Source: Gemmatimonadota bacterium (GTDB lineage Bacteria; Gemmatimonadota; Gemmatimonadetes; Longimicrobiales; Gaopeijiaceae). Taken from it: a DNA stretch of 64,000 bases. Of this stretch, positions 1 through 8,286 are shown piece after piece; positions within the stretch are counted from its first letter, which is position 1; the number at the start of each line of letters is the position of its first letter. The notes under the pieces are model-generated. The model did no database searches, had not been told where the DNA came from, and saw only the letters and a list, made by a program, of their open reading frames with translations. The DNA lies in the NCBI GenBank assembly GCA_030827315.1, contig JAURER010000003.1:1-64000 (forward strand), written 5' to 3'. Position numbers and translations under genes: made by a program.

Positions 1-1
1 G

Positions 2-1699
2 ATCGCGGTGCTCCGCTGCCTCGGGGCCGGTCAGAGCACGGCGTTTCTGGCCTACCTCATTCAGGCCGCGATGCTCGGCCTCCTGGGCGCCTCGGCCGGC
101 GCGGCGCTGGGCGTCGTGCTGCAGGCACTCATGCCCACGATCCTCGCCGGGGTGCTTCCCGTCGACGTGACGACGAGACTCTCTTTCCCTTCCATCGTCG
201 CCGGCCTGGGCATCGGTGTGTGGATGGCCGTGGTCTTCGCGCTGATTCCGCTGCTGCAGGTCCGGGACGTGCCCCCCCTCGCGGCCCTGAGACAGGACTT
301 CGAGGTTCGCCGCGGCCACCTGGATCCGGTCCGGCTCGTAGCCTACGCGCTGCTCGGCGCCAGCGTGCTCGCGCTGTGCGCGTACGAGGCGCCGGACCCC
401 GAGCTCGGACTCGGCTTCGCCGCCGCGCTCGCGGTGGCGGCCGCGCTCATCGCCGGCGTGGGGTGGGGGATCACGCGGATGACTCGCCGCTTCTTCCCGA
501 CCCGCGCTTCCTACCCGATCCGTCAGGGGATCTCGAACCTGTTTCGGCCCCAGAACCAGACCGTGTCGGTGACGCTTGCGCTCGGCTTCGGGGCCTTCGT
601 GATCGGCACCATCGTGCAGATCGAGGGAAGTCTGCGCGACGACCTTACGCTCTCGTTCGGGAGCGGACAGCCCAACCTCCTGCTCTTCGACATCCAGACC
701 GACCAGGCCGAGGGGGTGCGCGGGCTCCTCGGCCCGGAAGCCGACGTGGACGCCTCGCCGCTCGTGACTTCGCGGATCGCGCGGATCAACGGCGTGACCG
801 CAGAGGAACTGCGAGACGATCCGGACCGGGAGTCGCGGCCCGAGGGGTGGGCGCTGCGGCGTGAGTACCGGAACACGTACCGGGAGCGGCTGGGCCGGGC
901 GGAGGAACTGGTTTCGGGTCGCTGGTGGGACGGGACGCCGGGCAGCGACGACGCGACGGAGGTCGTCGCCGGTGGGCTGGCCAGGCTCTCGCTGGAGGTC
1001 GATGTCGCGGAGAGTCTGCGCGTAGGTCTGGGTGACACGATCACGTGGGACGTGGCGGGCGTGGAGATCCCTTCCGTGGTGACGAGCCTCAGGACGGTCG
1101 ACTGGGGCCGCCTGGAGCCGAACTTCTTCGCGATCCTGGAGCCCGGAGTGCTCGAAGACGCCCCGCAGAACGTGGTCATGATCGCGCGGATCGCGGACGC
1201 GGCCGAGCGCGACCGGGTCCAGCGGGAGCTCGTGGGAGCTTTTCCCAACGTCTCCGCCCTCGACTTCTCCCGGGTCCAGGAAGCGATCGAGTCGGTGCTG
1301 TCCCGCGTCCGGCAGGCCGTGGCGTTCCTCGGGGGGTTCAGCGCCCTCGCCGGCGTCATCGTGCTCGTGGGCGCCCTCGCGACCTCACGGCACCAGCGTC
1401 TGCGCGAAGGGGCCCTGCTGAAGACGCTCGGCGCCCGGCGCCGGCAGGTGCTCACCGTCCTCCTCGCGGAGTACCTCGCGCTCGGCACGATCGCTACGGC
1501 GAGTGGGCTCCTGCTCGCGATCGTCGCTTCCGCGGTGGTGGTCCCGACCGTGTTCGGGATCGACTACGCGGTGCGGCTCGGTTCCACGGCGGCCATCTGG
1601 GCGGTGGTCGTGTCCCTCACGGTCGTGACCGGGCTTCTGGGCTCGCGCGAGCTCCTGCGCAGGCCGCCGCTTGCCGTGCTCCGCGAGGCGCCCGAGTAG
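2..1699 (+). CDS. FtsX-family ABC transporter permease (YbbP-like), 3' part
   Basis: The frame is open from base 2, so the gene begins outside the window; 565 residues are visible. The piece starts with the ...LRCLGA... segment of FtsX/MacB permeases, followed by several hydrophobic helices (about residues 15-50, 60-85, 108-155). A phrase near 175 (QGISNLFRPQNQ) opens the second permease half. A soluble, probably periplasmic domain spans about 215-435, then three helices, with KTLGARRRQV near 480 as the repeated FtsX motif and a PPLAVLR end. Two FtsX halves in one chain is the YbbP/COG3127 layout, which works with an ATPase (YbbA-like) to move or release lipophilic or envelope substrates. The ATPase is presumably upstream and not seen. 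The substrate is unknown. Confidence 0.88.
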   Translation: MAVLRCLGAGQSTAFLAYLIQAAMLGLLGASAGAALGVVLQALMPTILAGVLPVDVTTRLSFPSIVAGLGIGVWMAVVFALIPLLQVRDVPPLAALRQDFEVRRGHLDPVRLVAYALLGASVLALCAYEAPDPELGLGFAAALAVAAALIAGVGWGITRMTRRFFPTRASYPIRQGISNLFRPQNQTVSVTLALGFGAFVIGTIVQIEGSLRDDLTLSFGSGQPNLLLFDIQTDQAEGVRGLLGPEADVDASPLVTSRIARINGVTAEELRDDPDRESRPEGWALRREYRNTYRERLGRAEELVSGRWWDGTPGSDDATEVVAGGLARLSLEVDVAESLRVGLGDTITWDVAGVEIPSVVTSLRTVDWGRLEPNFFAILEPGVLEDAPQNVVMIARIADAAERDRVQRELVGAFPNVSALDFSRVQEAIESVLSRVRQAVAFLGGFSALAGVIVLVGALATSRHQRLREGALLKTLGARRRQVLTVLLAEYLALGTIATASGLLLAIVASAVVVPTVFGIDYAVRLGSTAAIWAVVVSLTVVTGLLGSRELLRRPPLAVLREAPE

Positions 1700-1714
1700 T
1701 CCCGAGACGCGGCT

Positions 1715-2128
1715 TCAGTTCAGCGCGTTCGCCGCGAGCAGGTCGGCAGGCAGTCTCAGCGTCACTTCGTGGTGACATCCGTCGCACGGGAGCGGATGCG
1801 GGACGCGAAGCCGGGCGGGCTTCACGTGGAGGGCGTGGCCGCACCTCGGACACGCGCCGTCGATGGTCTGCAGCGTGAACCGCTCGATCCAGCGCCGCCG
1901 GGCGAGCGCGGCGCCGGTCACGAGGGCCCCGATCGGCCACACGGCGTGAGGCGGGACGATCGCCGCGAGTGGAGCGACCAACGCGAAGACGGCCATGGTC
2001 CGCACGGCGCCACCGACCCGCCAGGCCGAGCTCCGCGCCGTCACCCGGACGCGCACGTGCACGGGCTCGAACCCGAAGAGGGTCGCCTGCGCCCCGGCGT
2101 CGAAGGTGCCGGGCGCGGTTTTGGCCAC
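1715..2128 (-). CDS. Small membrane protein with C-terminal zinc ribbon, unknown function
   Basis: 137 residues. I chose the GTG at 2128, just after the aminotransferase stop, because the longer frame would run through that gene. An N-terminal segment of about 40 residues is followed by two hydrophobic stretches (about 44-77) and a C-terminal part with two CxxC pairs (C93/C96 and C115/C118), typical of a small zinc ribbon. It lies directly downstream of the aminotransferase and is probably cotranscribed. It converges with the permease gene across a 15-base gap. I do not recognise the family. A second, larger protein with zinc ribbons and membrane helices is encoded at 47684-48823. Confidence 0.65.
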   Translation of the reverse strand: MAKTAPGTFDAGAQATLFGFEPVHVRVRVTARSSAWRVGGAVRTMAVFALVAPLAAIVPPHAVWPIGALVTGAALARRRWIERFTLQTIDGACPRCGHALHVKPARLRVPHPLPCDGCHHEVTLRLPADLLAANALN

Positions 2129-2133
2129 GCCGG

Positions 2134-3309
2134 CTACCCCTTCGCGGCGAAGGCCCGGAGTCTCTCGCCCGCCTCGTGCAGCGTCTCGATCCGCTTGCAG
2201 AAAACGAAGCGTGCGAGTGAGTGCCCGCGTTCGGGGACGCTGAAGAAGCTCCCGCCGGGTACCGGCGCCACGCCACCCTCCCGCGTGAGACGTTTCCCGA
2301 ACGTCATGGAGTCCTCGTCGCTGAGTGCCGAGAAGTCCGCGAGCACGTAGTAGGCGCCCTGGGGAAAGCGACACGCGAACCCGGCCTCCTGGAGGGCCGC
2401 GACCAGAATGCCGCCCCGCTCCCGGTACTGCGTGACCATGTCTTCGTAGTACGAAGCCGGAAGCTCGTTGAGCCCGACGGCGCACGCCTCCTGGAGCGGC
2501 GCCGGTGCGCCCACGGTGAGGAAGTCATGCACCTTTCGGATGGCGTTGGTAAGGGTCGGCGGGGCGATGATCGTGCCGATGCGCCAACCGGTCACGCTGA
2601 ACGTCTTCGAAAGTCCGGAGATGGTGATCGTCCGGTCGCGCATGCCCGGGAAGGTGGCGAGGGGGATGTGCTCCCCCTCGTAGTAGATGTGCTCGTAGAT
2701 CTCGTCGGTGATGGCGAGGATGTCGTGCTCGATGCACACGTCCGCGATCGCCTGCAGCTCTTCCCGCGTGAAGACGCGTCCGGTCGGGTTGTTCGGAGTG
2801 TTGATGACGATGGCCCGCGTCCTCGACGTGACGACCGCCTCGAGCATCGCCTTCTCGAGCCGGTAATCCGGAGCCTCGAGCGTCACGAACACCGGCTTCG
2901 CCTCGCACAGGATCGCGTCCGGGCCGTAATTCTCGTAAAACGGCTCGAAGACGATCACCTCTTCACCCGGATCGACGACCGCGAGCATGACCGACGCCAT
3001 GGCTTCGGTGCCGCCGCAGGTGACCGTGATCTCGCGCTCGGTGTCGACCTCCATCCCGTAGTGCTCACGGTACTTCCTCGCGAGCGCGTGCCGGAGACTC
3101 GGGGAACCCCACGTGATCGCGTACTGGTTCACGTCGCTGCGGATGGCCGCGCAGGCAGCCTCCTTGAGAAGCTCCGGGGCGGCGAAATCGGGAAATCCCT
3201 GCGCCAGATTCACCGCATCGTGTTCGCGGGCGACGCGGGTCATTTCGCGGATGACGGATTCGGTGAAGGAGTGCGTGCGCCGGGCGGTGCGCTGGAGCCG
3301 GTGGGTCAT
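2134..3309 (-). CDS. PLP-dependent class I/II aminotransferase (methionine/kynurenine type)
   Basis: 391 residues from the ATG at 3309; the open frame continues to 3378 but the family normally starts near this Met. The order of motifs is that of fold-type I aminotransferases: NLAQGFPDF near 34-42, TPNNPTG with the PLP-contacting Asn at 174, TDEIYEHI near 201, and SGLSKTF with the Schiff-base Lys at 235, followed by the substrate-carboxylate Arg region GWRIGT. NLAQGFPDF is typical of the YbdL/kynurenine (glutamine transaminase K) subgroup, which prefers Met, Gln or aromatic amino acids with 2-oxo acids. The exact substrate cannot be read from sequence. It is transcribed away from the plus-strand operon that begins at 3534. 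Confidence 0.92.
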   Translation of the reverse strand: MTHRLQRTARRTHSFTESVIREMTRVAREHDAVNLAQGFPDFAAPELLKEAACAAIRSDVNQYAITWGSPSLRHALARKYREHYGMEVDTEREITVTCGGTEAMASVMLAVVDPGEEVIVFEPFYENYGPDAILCEAKPVFVTLEAPDYRLEKAMLEAVVTSRTRAIVINTPNNPTGRVFTREELQAIADVCIEHDILAITDEIYEHIYYEGEHIPLATFPGMRDRTITISGLSKTFSVTGWRIGTIIAPPTLTNAIRKVHDFLTVGAPAPLQEACAVGLNELPASYYEDMVTQYRERGGILVAALQEAGFACRFPQGAYYVLADFSALSDEDSMTFGKRLTREGGVAPVPGGSFFSVPERGHSLARFVFCKRIETLHEAGERLRAFAAKG

Positions 3310-3533
3310 GGATCGTGGGGTCGGGGTGCGCGACGGATGCCGCGGTGGCGCGCCATGATGGACACCGGCCGGCGACACGGCAACCGCCTCGGTCCCACGC
3401 CTCGGGGCGGGCGTGCGCTCCGCGCTGCTCCGGGGTCTGGCCCGGCGGCGCTCCTCGGCTCAACTTCACGCTCCCCGGTCCCCGGTCCCCCCGCGGAGCG
3501 GATTGTCCCCGAATGGAAACGACCGGAGCGCCC

Positions 3534-3920
3534 ATGAGGCCGTCTCGTCTCCCGATCATCGCTACGTTGTTTCTCGCGGCAACGCCGCTCACCACCCAGC
3601 AGCACGCGGGTACCCTCGCTGCGCTCGAAGGGACGGAGAGCGGGCTCGCCGGCATGAGCGGGAGGGCCTCCGACGCAGAGGTCGTGCTCGCCGACCGGAG
3701 CATGGTCTACGTGGGCTCGGCCGCCGCAGGCGTCTTCCAGCCGAACCCCGACGTTGTCTGGGTGGGCAGGAGAGAGGGAAACCCGCGCAACCGCGCGGGC
3801 GTGGGCCGGGGTCTGTTCAAGTCCGTGGACGGGGGCCGCAGCTGGGCGTCGAGGGGCTTCGAATCTTCCGAGCGCTTCCATCGGGTCGTCACGCACCCCA
3901 CGTTCGGAGACGGCCGGTGA
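3534..3920 (+). pseudogene. Truncated remnant of a secreted BNR/VPS10-type repeat protein
   Basis: 128 codons. A hydrophobic N-terminus (about 6-21) resembles a signal peptide. The following text (AGMSGRASDAEVV, MVYVGSAAAGVF, PDVVWVGRREGNPRN, LFKSVDGGRSW) matches the start of large secreted beta-propeller proteins with BNR/Asp-box repeats, which usually exceed 900 residues. Here the first blade jumps from GVF straight to PNPDVVWVG, as if one repeat were deleted, and the frame stops right after the next strand (HPTFGDGR). The TGA overlaps the GTG of the M55 gene. I infer a deletion remnant that now acts mainly as a leader ORF. ATG 3534 has GGAG five bases upstream; an in-frame ATG also lies at 3513. 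A functional short secreted protein cannot be excluded. Confidence 0.6.
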
Positions 3921-4825
3921 AGCCCGCGCCCGCGGTCCGTGGACTCGCGCTCGCCGCCGCGCTGTGCGCCGGCGTTCACGCCGCGCCGCTCGGAGCGCAG
4001 GAGCCGCTTCGCCTCTTCATCTCGGTGGACATGGAGGGGATCGGCGGCATCGGTACAGGGGCGATGACGTCGGCCGGCGGGAAGGACTACGCGACCGGTC
4101 GCGAGCTCATGACCGACGAGGTCAACACGGTGGTCGAGGCCATTTTCGCGCACGACGCCCGGGCCCGGATCGTGGTGAACGATGCGCACGGAGACCATCA
4201 GAATCTGCTCCACACGCAGCTCGACCCGCGCGTCGTCTACATTCAGGGAGCCCTCAAGCCGCTGGGGATGGTGCAGGGGCTCGACGGCACCTTCGACGGG
4301 GTGATCTTCGTCGGCTACCACGCGAAGGCGGGCGACCCGGACGGCTTCCTCGCGCACACGGGCACGGGCTCCGTGAAGGGTCTCTGGCTCAACGACGTGG
4401 AGGTGGGCGAGGGGGGGATGAACGCGGCCTTCGCCGGCGCGCACGGCGTGCCCGTGATCCTCGCGTCGGGTGACTCTGCGGCCTCCGCCGAGCTCTCTGC
4501 GCTCCTCGACACCGAGACCGTCACCACCAAGACCGCCGAGACGCCCGCCGCGGCCCGCCTGCTGCACCCCGAGGTAGTCCGGGGCATGCTCGGCGAGGGG
4601 GTGGCCCGTGCGCTGGAGCGTCTGGAGAGGGGAGGGTACGAGGCGTTCGATCTCGGAACACCTGTGCGGATCCGGGTACGCTTCGCCACCACGATCCACG
4701 TCGACATTCTGATGTCGATTCCGGGGATGACGAAGGTCGACGGCTTCACGGTGGAGTACACCGCCACGAGTGCCGATCAGGCGTACCGACTCATCCGGCT
4801 GATGTATCGTTTCGTCCAAACCTGA
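3917..4825 (+). CDS. Secreted M55 family metallopeptidase (D-aminopeptidase DppA-like)
   Basis: 302 residues from the GTG at 3917, overlapping the upstream stop by four bases (GTGA). A signal peptide ends LGA/Q at 27/28. The mature part opens with FISVDMEGIGGI, the M55 metal-binding signature (Asp and Glu ligands). VNDAHGDHQNLL supplies the first His region, VGYHAKAG the second, and NDVEVGEGGMNA the last Glu. DppA-type enzymes are zinc D-aminopeptidases acting on D-Ala-containing peptides. Here the protein appears to be exported rather than cytoplasmic. It sits with amino-acid and peptide catabolic genes. D-specificity is inferred from the family only. Confidence 0.88.
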   Translation: MKPAPAVRGLALAAALCAGVHAAPLGAQEPLRLFISVDMEGIGGIGTGAMTSAGGKDYATGRELMTDEVNTVVEAIFAHDARARIVVNDAHGDHQNLLHTQLDPRVVYIQGALKPLGMVQGLDGTFDGVIFVGYHAKAGDPDGFLAHTGTGSVKGLWLNDVEVGEGGMNAAFAGAHGVPVILASGDSAASAELSALLDTETVTTKTAETPAAARLLHPEVVRGMLGEGVARALERLERGGYEAFDLGTPVRIRVRFATTIHVDILMSIPGMTKVDGFTVEYTATSADQAYRLIRLMYRFVQT

Positions 4826-4838
4826 ACCCCACACTGCG

Positions 4839-5753
4839 ATGCTGCGCGACGCCCTCCTCTGGGCCTCCACGAACCCCACGCTCGCTCAGAAGCTGCCGCG
4901 CTACCGGTTCGTCCAGAAAGCGACCAAACGGTTCATGCCCGGCGAGGACCGGCAGGACGCCCTGAACGAGTGCGCCACACTGGGCGCGCGCGGCATCTCC
5001 TCGACGATCACGCTCCTGGGGGAAAATCTGACGTCGCTGGACGAGGCCGACGCTGTGGTCGCGCACTACCTCGACAGCCTCCGGGCCATTGAGGAACAGG
5101 GGCTGCGAACGGTCATCTCCATCAAGCCCACGCAGCTGGGTCTCGACTTTGGTGTGGACGAAGCGACCCGGCGCCTCGCACAGCTCTGCGCCGCCACGCC
5201 GACCACCGTCTGGATCGACATGGAGGGCTCGGCTTACGTCGATCAGACGCTCGACATCTTCCGGACGGTCAAGCGGGAGCGGAGCAACGTGGGGCTGTGC
5301 ATCCAGGCGTATCTGCGGCGGACCGCCGCCGACCTCGAGTCGCTCCTGCCGCTCGATCCCGACATCCGGATCGTGAAGGGCGCCTACAACGAGCCAGAAT
5401 CGATCGCGTTCCCCGACAAGCGGGACGTGGACCGGAGTTTCGTGGCGCTCGCGGAGAGCCTCCTGCGGGCGCGGCGCGACGGGGGCAGGGGCACGGCCGT
5501 GCTCGCGACGCATGACCCCCGGATGATCTCCGAGACGAACCGGCTGGCGAACGAGCTGGGCGTCGACAGGGAGGCGTACGAGTTCTCCATGCTGTTCGGG
5601 ATCCAGCGGAACGAACAGGACCGACTGGCCCGGGCCGGGTACCGGATGCGCGTCCTCGTGAGCTACGGCTCCGCGTGGTTCCCCTGGTACATGCGGCGTC
5701 TCGCAGAGCGGCCGGCGAACCTCTGGTTCGTGGCCAAACAGATGATCGGGTGA
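4839..5753 (+). CDS. Proline dehydrogenase, monofunctional FAD enzyme
   Basis: 304 residues. Oxidises L-proline to pyrroline-5-carboxylate with FAD in a TIM-barrel fold, passing electrons to the quinone pool. Visible signatures are the N-terminal helical arm with RFVxKATKRFMPGED, the strand motif IDMEGSAYVD, GLCIQAYLRRT, IVKGAYNEP, LATHDPRMI, FSMLFGIQ, and the C-terminal YGSAWFPWYMRRLAERPAN box that binds substrate carboxylate. Its length fits the stand-alone bacterial form. No P5C dehydrogenase is seen in the window, so the next step is encoded elsewhere. It follows the M55 peptidase after 13 bases and overlaps the next gene by GTGA. Confidence 0.95.
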   Translation: MLRDALLWASTNPTLAQKLPRYRFVQKATKRFMPGEDRQDALNECATLGARGISSTITLLGENLTSLDEADAVVAHYLDSLRAIEEQGLRTVISIKPTQLGLDFGVDEATRRLAQLCAATPTTVWIDMEGSAYVDQTLDIFRTVKRERSNVGLCIQAYLRRTAADLESLLPLDPDIRIVKGAYNEPESIAFPDKRDVDRSFVALAESLLRARRDGGRGTAVLATHDPRMISETNRLANELGVDREAYEFSMLFGIQRNEQDRLARAGYRMRVLVSYGSAWFPWYMRRLAERPANLWFVAKQMIG

Positions 5754-7000
5754 CTCCGGCCTCCGTCGGCCCGTGGCCGGGCGACGACGATCCAGGACGC
5801 TGGCGCGCCCTGGCGGTGGTCTCCGCGGCGATGCTGCTTTCGCTCAGCGCATGGATGACCGCGACCGCCGTCGGCGCCGAACTGCAGGTACGCTGGGGGC
5901 TGACGACGTCCGAGGTAGGGTGGCTCACCACGACCGTCCAGCTCGGCTTCGTAGCGGGTACGGCCCTCGCGGCCGTCCTGAACGTGGCCGACGTGGTGCG
6001 CGCCCGGACCCTCTTCGCGACGTCGGCGCTGATGGCCGCACTCGTTAACGCGGGGCTCCTCCTCGCACCCGGGTATGCGAGCGCGCTCGCCCTGAGGTTC
6101 CTCACGGGCGCGTTCCTCGCCGGGGTCTATCCGCCCGGCATGAAGATGGTCTCCACCTGGTTCCGCTCCGCGCGCGGCCTCGCCATAGGCACCGTCGTCG
6201 GTGCGCTCACCGTGGGGAAGGCGACCCCGTGGCTCATCAAGGCGGCGGGGGGCGCCAGCCTCGGCGCCGTCGTGGCCGGAGCCTCGGTCGCCGGACTGGC
6301 CGGCTCGCTCCTCGTGGCCGCGGGCTACCGAGACGGGCCGTACCCCTTTCCGAGCCGACCCTTCGAATGGGCCCGGGTGGGGAGGATTCTCCGCCACCGC
6401 GAGACGATGCTCGCGACCGGTGGATACCTCGGACACATGTGGGAGCTTTACGCCATGTGGACGTGGGCGCCGACCTTCCTCGGCGTCGCGGCTGCCGGGC
6501 GTGTCTCGACGGGCACCGTCGACCTCGTCGCCTTCGGTGCGATCGCTGCCGGGGGCCTGGGCTGCGTCTGGGGCGGGCTCGCGGCCGACCGGATAGGGCG
6601 TGCGCGGGTGGTGAATCTGGCGATGGGCGTAAGCGGGGTATGTTGCCTCCTGGCGGGTCCAGCCACCGGGCTTCCCTTCGTGGCGCTGGCGGTGCTGACA
6701 TGGGTCTGGGGATTCTTCGTGGTGGCCGACTCCGCGCAGTTCAGCGCACTGGTCACCGAGGTCGCCCCCGCCGACTCGGTAGGGACCGCCCTCATGCTCC
6801 AGACTTCGATGGGCTTCCTGCTCACCATGGTCACGATCCAGGCCTTGCCCGTGGCGGTGGACACGTTCTCGTGGCGGTGGGGATTCGCCTTTCTCGCGCT
6901 CGGGCCCGCAGCCGGGATCTTCAGCATCCGTCGCCTGGCAGACGTCCGACGATTAGCTTCGGCTCCATCGTCCCCGCAGTCTCCCGGAGTTCCACGATGA
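5750..7000 (+). CDS. MFS transporter
   Basis: 416 residues starting at the GTG at 5750, whose GTGA overlaps the proline dehydrogenase stop. About twelve hydrophobic helices are visible in two halves, with a basic loop near the middle (PFEWARVGRILRHRET). The early part (WGLTTSEVGWLTTTVQLGF) and the GTALAAVLN loop are typical of major facilitator permeases of the CynX/NarK-like type. No substrate-specific motif is evident. Position next to proline dehydrogenase hints at an amino-acid or organic-acid substrate, but this is inference. The stop overlaps the next start as ATGA. Confidence 0.88.
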   Translation: MTPASVGPWPGDDDPGRWRALAVVSAAMLLSLSAWMTATAVGAELQVRWGLTTSEVGWLTTTVQLGFVAGTALAAVLNVADVVRARTLFATSALMAALVNAGLLLAPGYASALALRFLTGAFLAGVYPPGMKMVSTWFRSARGLAIGTVVGALTVGKATPWLIKAAGGASLGAVVAGASVAGLAGSLLVAAGYRDGPYPFPSRPFEWARVGRILRHRETMLATGGYLGHMWELYAMWTWAPTFLGVAAAGRVSTGTVDLVAFGAIAAGGLGCVWGGLAADRIGRARVVNLAMGVSGVCCLLAGPATGLPFVALAVLTWVWGFFVVADSAQFSALVTEVAPADSVGTALMLQTSMGFLLTMVTIQALPVAVDTFSWRWGFAFLALGPAAGIFSIRRLADVRRLASAPSSPQSPGVPR

Positions 7001-7380
7001 AACGACTCGCATTCCTGTCCCTCGCGGTCTCCTTGATGACCGGCGCGACGGCGTTCCCGGGGGTGACGGACCTCGTGCACTTCGGACTGCGCTCCTCGTC
7101 GCCGGCGGCGGACGCCACCGTCGCTGCCGTCGAGGAGATTCGCCTCACCTTCACCCAGGTGCCGCAAGAGAACTCCGCCACGATCCGACTTGTGAACGCG
7201 GGCGGTGACCTCGTCGAGACCGGGGAGCTGCAGAGCGACCCGAACGACGCGACGACAGTCTTCGTCGCCGTCGGCACGGCGCTCGCGCACGGCCGGTACA
7301 CCGTCGCCTGGCGCGGAATCGGAGACGACGGGCACGTGGTGCGCGGGGATTTCGGGTTCACCGTCGCGGCGCAGCGTTAG
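6997..7380 (+). CDS. CopC-domain copper-binding periplasmic protein
   Basis: 127 residues with a signal peptide (about 1-20). The mature chain begins close to LVHFGLRSSSPAADATV, the usual CopC start with a copper-ligand His near the N-terminus. It ends YTVAWRGIGDDGHVVRGDFGFTV, the diagnostic DGHxxxGxFxFxV end of the CopC/YobA/PcoC fold. It binds Cu(II) in the periplasm and hands it to the CopD permease encoded immediately downstream. It overlaps the MFS gene by four bases, so it is translationally coupled. Confidence 0.9.
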   Translation: MKRLAFLSLAVSLMTGATAFPGVTDLVHFGLRSSSPAADATVAAVEEIRLTFTQVPQENSATIRLVNAGGDLVETGELQSDPNDATTVFVAVGTALAHGRYTVAWRGIGDDGHVVRGDFGFTVAAQR

Positions 7381-7386
7381 CGGCGC

Positions 7387-8283
7387 TTGAACGCCCTGGT
7401 GGGGGCCGCGACCGGCTGGCTGCTCTTCGCCGGCCTGGTGCTGATGGTAGGCGCGAGCGCGGCTCGTTGGCTCGTGATTCCTCGCGCGTTCGGGCCCGGT
7501 GATGACCGTGACCGTGTGATCGCCTCCGCCGCGCGGATGGGTCTCGCCGGAGCCCTCCTGCTCCCCGTTGCCATGGCCCTGGTGTTCCATCGGCAGCTCG
7601 CGGAGTTCCGAGATCCGTTCGCGACGCTGGGCGAGGACGCGTCGCTCCTGCTCCGCGCCACCGAGTGGGGCTCGACGTTCGTCATGGCCGCGGGCGTCTC
7701 GCTCGCCGCGGTCGCGGTCTGGATCTTCATCGCTCGCGCGCGGGCGTGGGGCTGGCTCGTCGCCCCCCCGCTCGCCATCGGACTGTCGGCCTACCCCGCG
7801 CTCTCGGGACACGCGTCGGGTACGGGTGACCTCACCGGCATCACCATCCCCGCCGACACCGCGCACGTGCTCGCCGCGGGGGTCTGGGTGGGGGGGCTCG
7901 CCTTTCTGCTGTACGCGGACCGGCGCTCGCGGCAGGCGCTCGGGGCGAGTGATCTCCCGCGACTGGTTTCCGCGTACTCGCCCGTCGCCGTCGGGAGCGT
8001 CGGCGTACTGCTGCTCACCGGCGTCGTTGGGTCGTGGGCGCAGCTCGAGGGACTGGCCGCCCTCACCACGACACCGTACGGACGAATCCTCCTCGGCAAG
8101 CTTGCGCTCGTGGCGGCGGTGATGGGATTGGGTCTACGCAACTGGAAGCGGCTCACGCCGGTCCTGGGCACGAGCGAGGGACCGGCCGCGCTTCGGCGCT
8201 CGGCCACCATCGAGCTCGCTCTCGCCCAGCTCGTACTGCTCGTCACCGCCGTCCTCGTCCGCACTTCACCCCTCGGTCACTGA
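7387..8283 (+). CDS. CopD-domain copper transport membrane protein
   Basis: 298 residues from a TTG at 7387, six bases after the copC stop; no clear ribosome site, and a nearby GTG is an alternative. Roughly eight hydrophobic helices fit the CopD/PcoD fold. The conserved part (SGHASGTGDLTGITIPADTAHVLAAGVWVGGLAFL, cited in pieces: SGHA, DTAHVLAAGVWVGGL) contains the His residues thought to carry copper through the membrane. The C-terminal TPYGRILLGKLALVAA motif is also typical. With CopC it forms a probable copper-uptake pair. Confidence 0.9.
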   Translation: MNALVGAATGWLLFAGLVLMVGASAARWLVIPRAFGPGDDRDRVIASAARMGLAGALLLPVAMALVFHRQLAEFRDPFATLGEDASLLLRATEWGSTFVMAAGVSLAAVAVWIFIARARAWGWLVAPPLAIGLSAYPALSGHASGTGDLTGITIPADTAHVLAAGVWVGGLAFLLYADRRSRQALGASDLPRLVSAYSPVAVGSVGVLLLTGVVGSWAQLEGLAALTTTPYGRILLGKLALVAAVMGLGLRNWKRLTPVLGTSEGPAALRRSATIELALAQLVLLVTAVLVRTSPLGH

Positions 8284-8286
8284 CGC

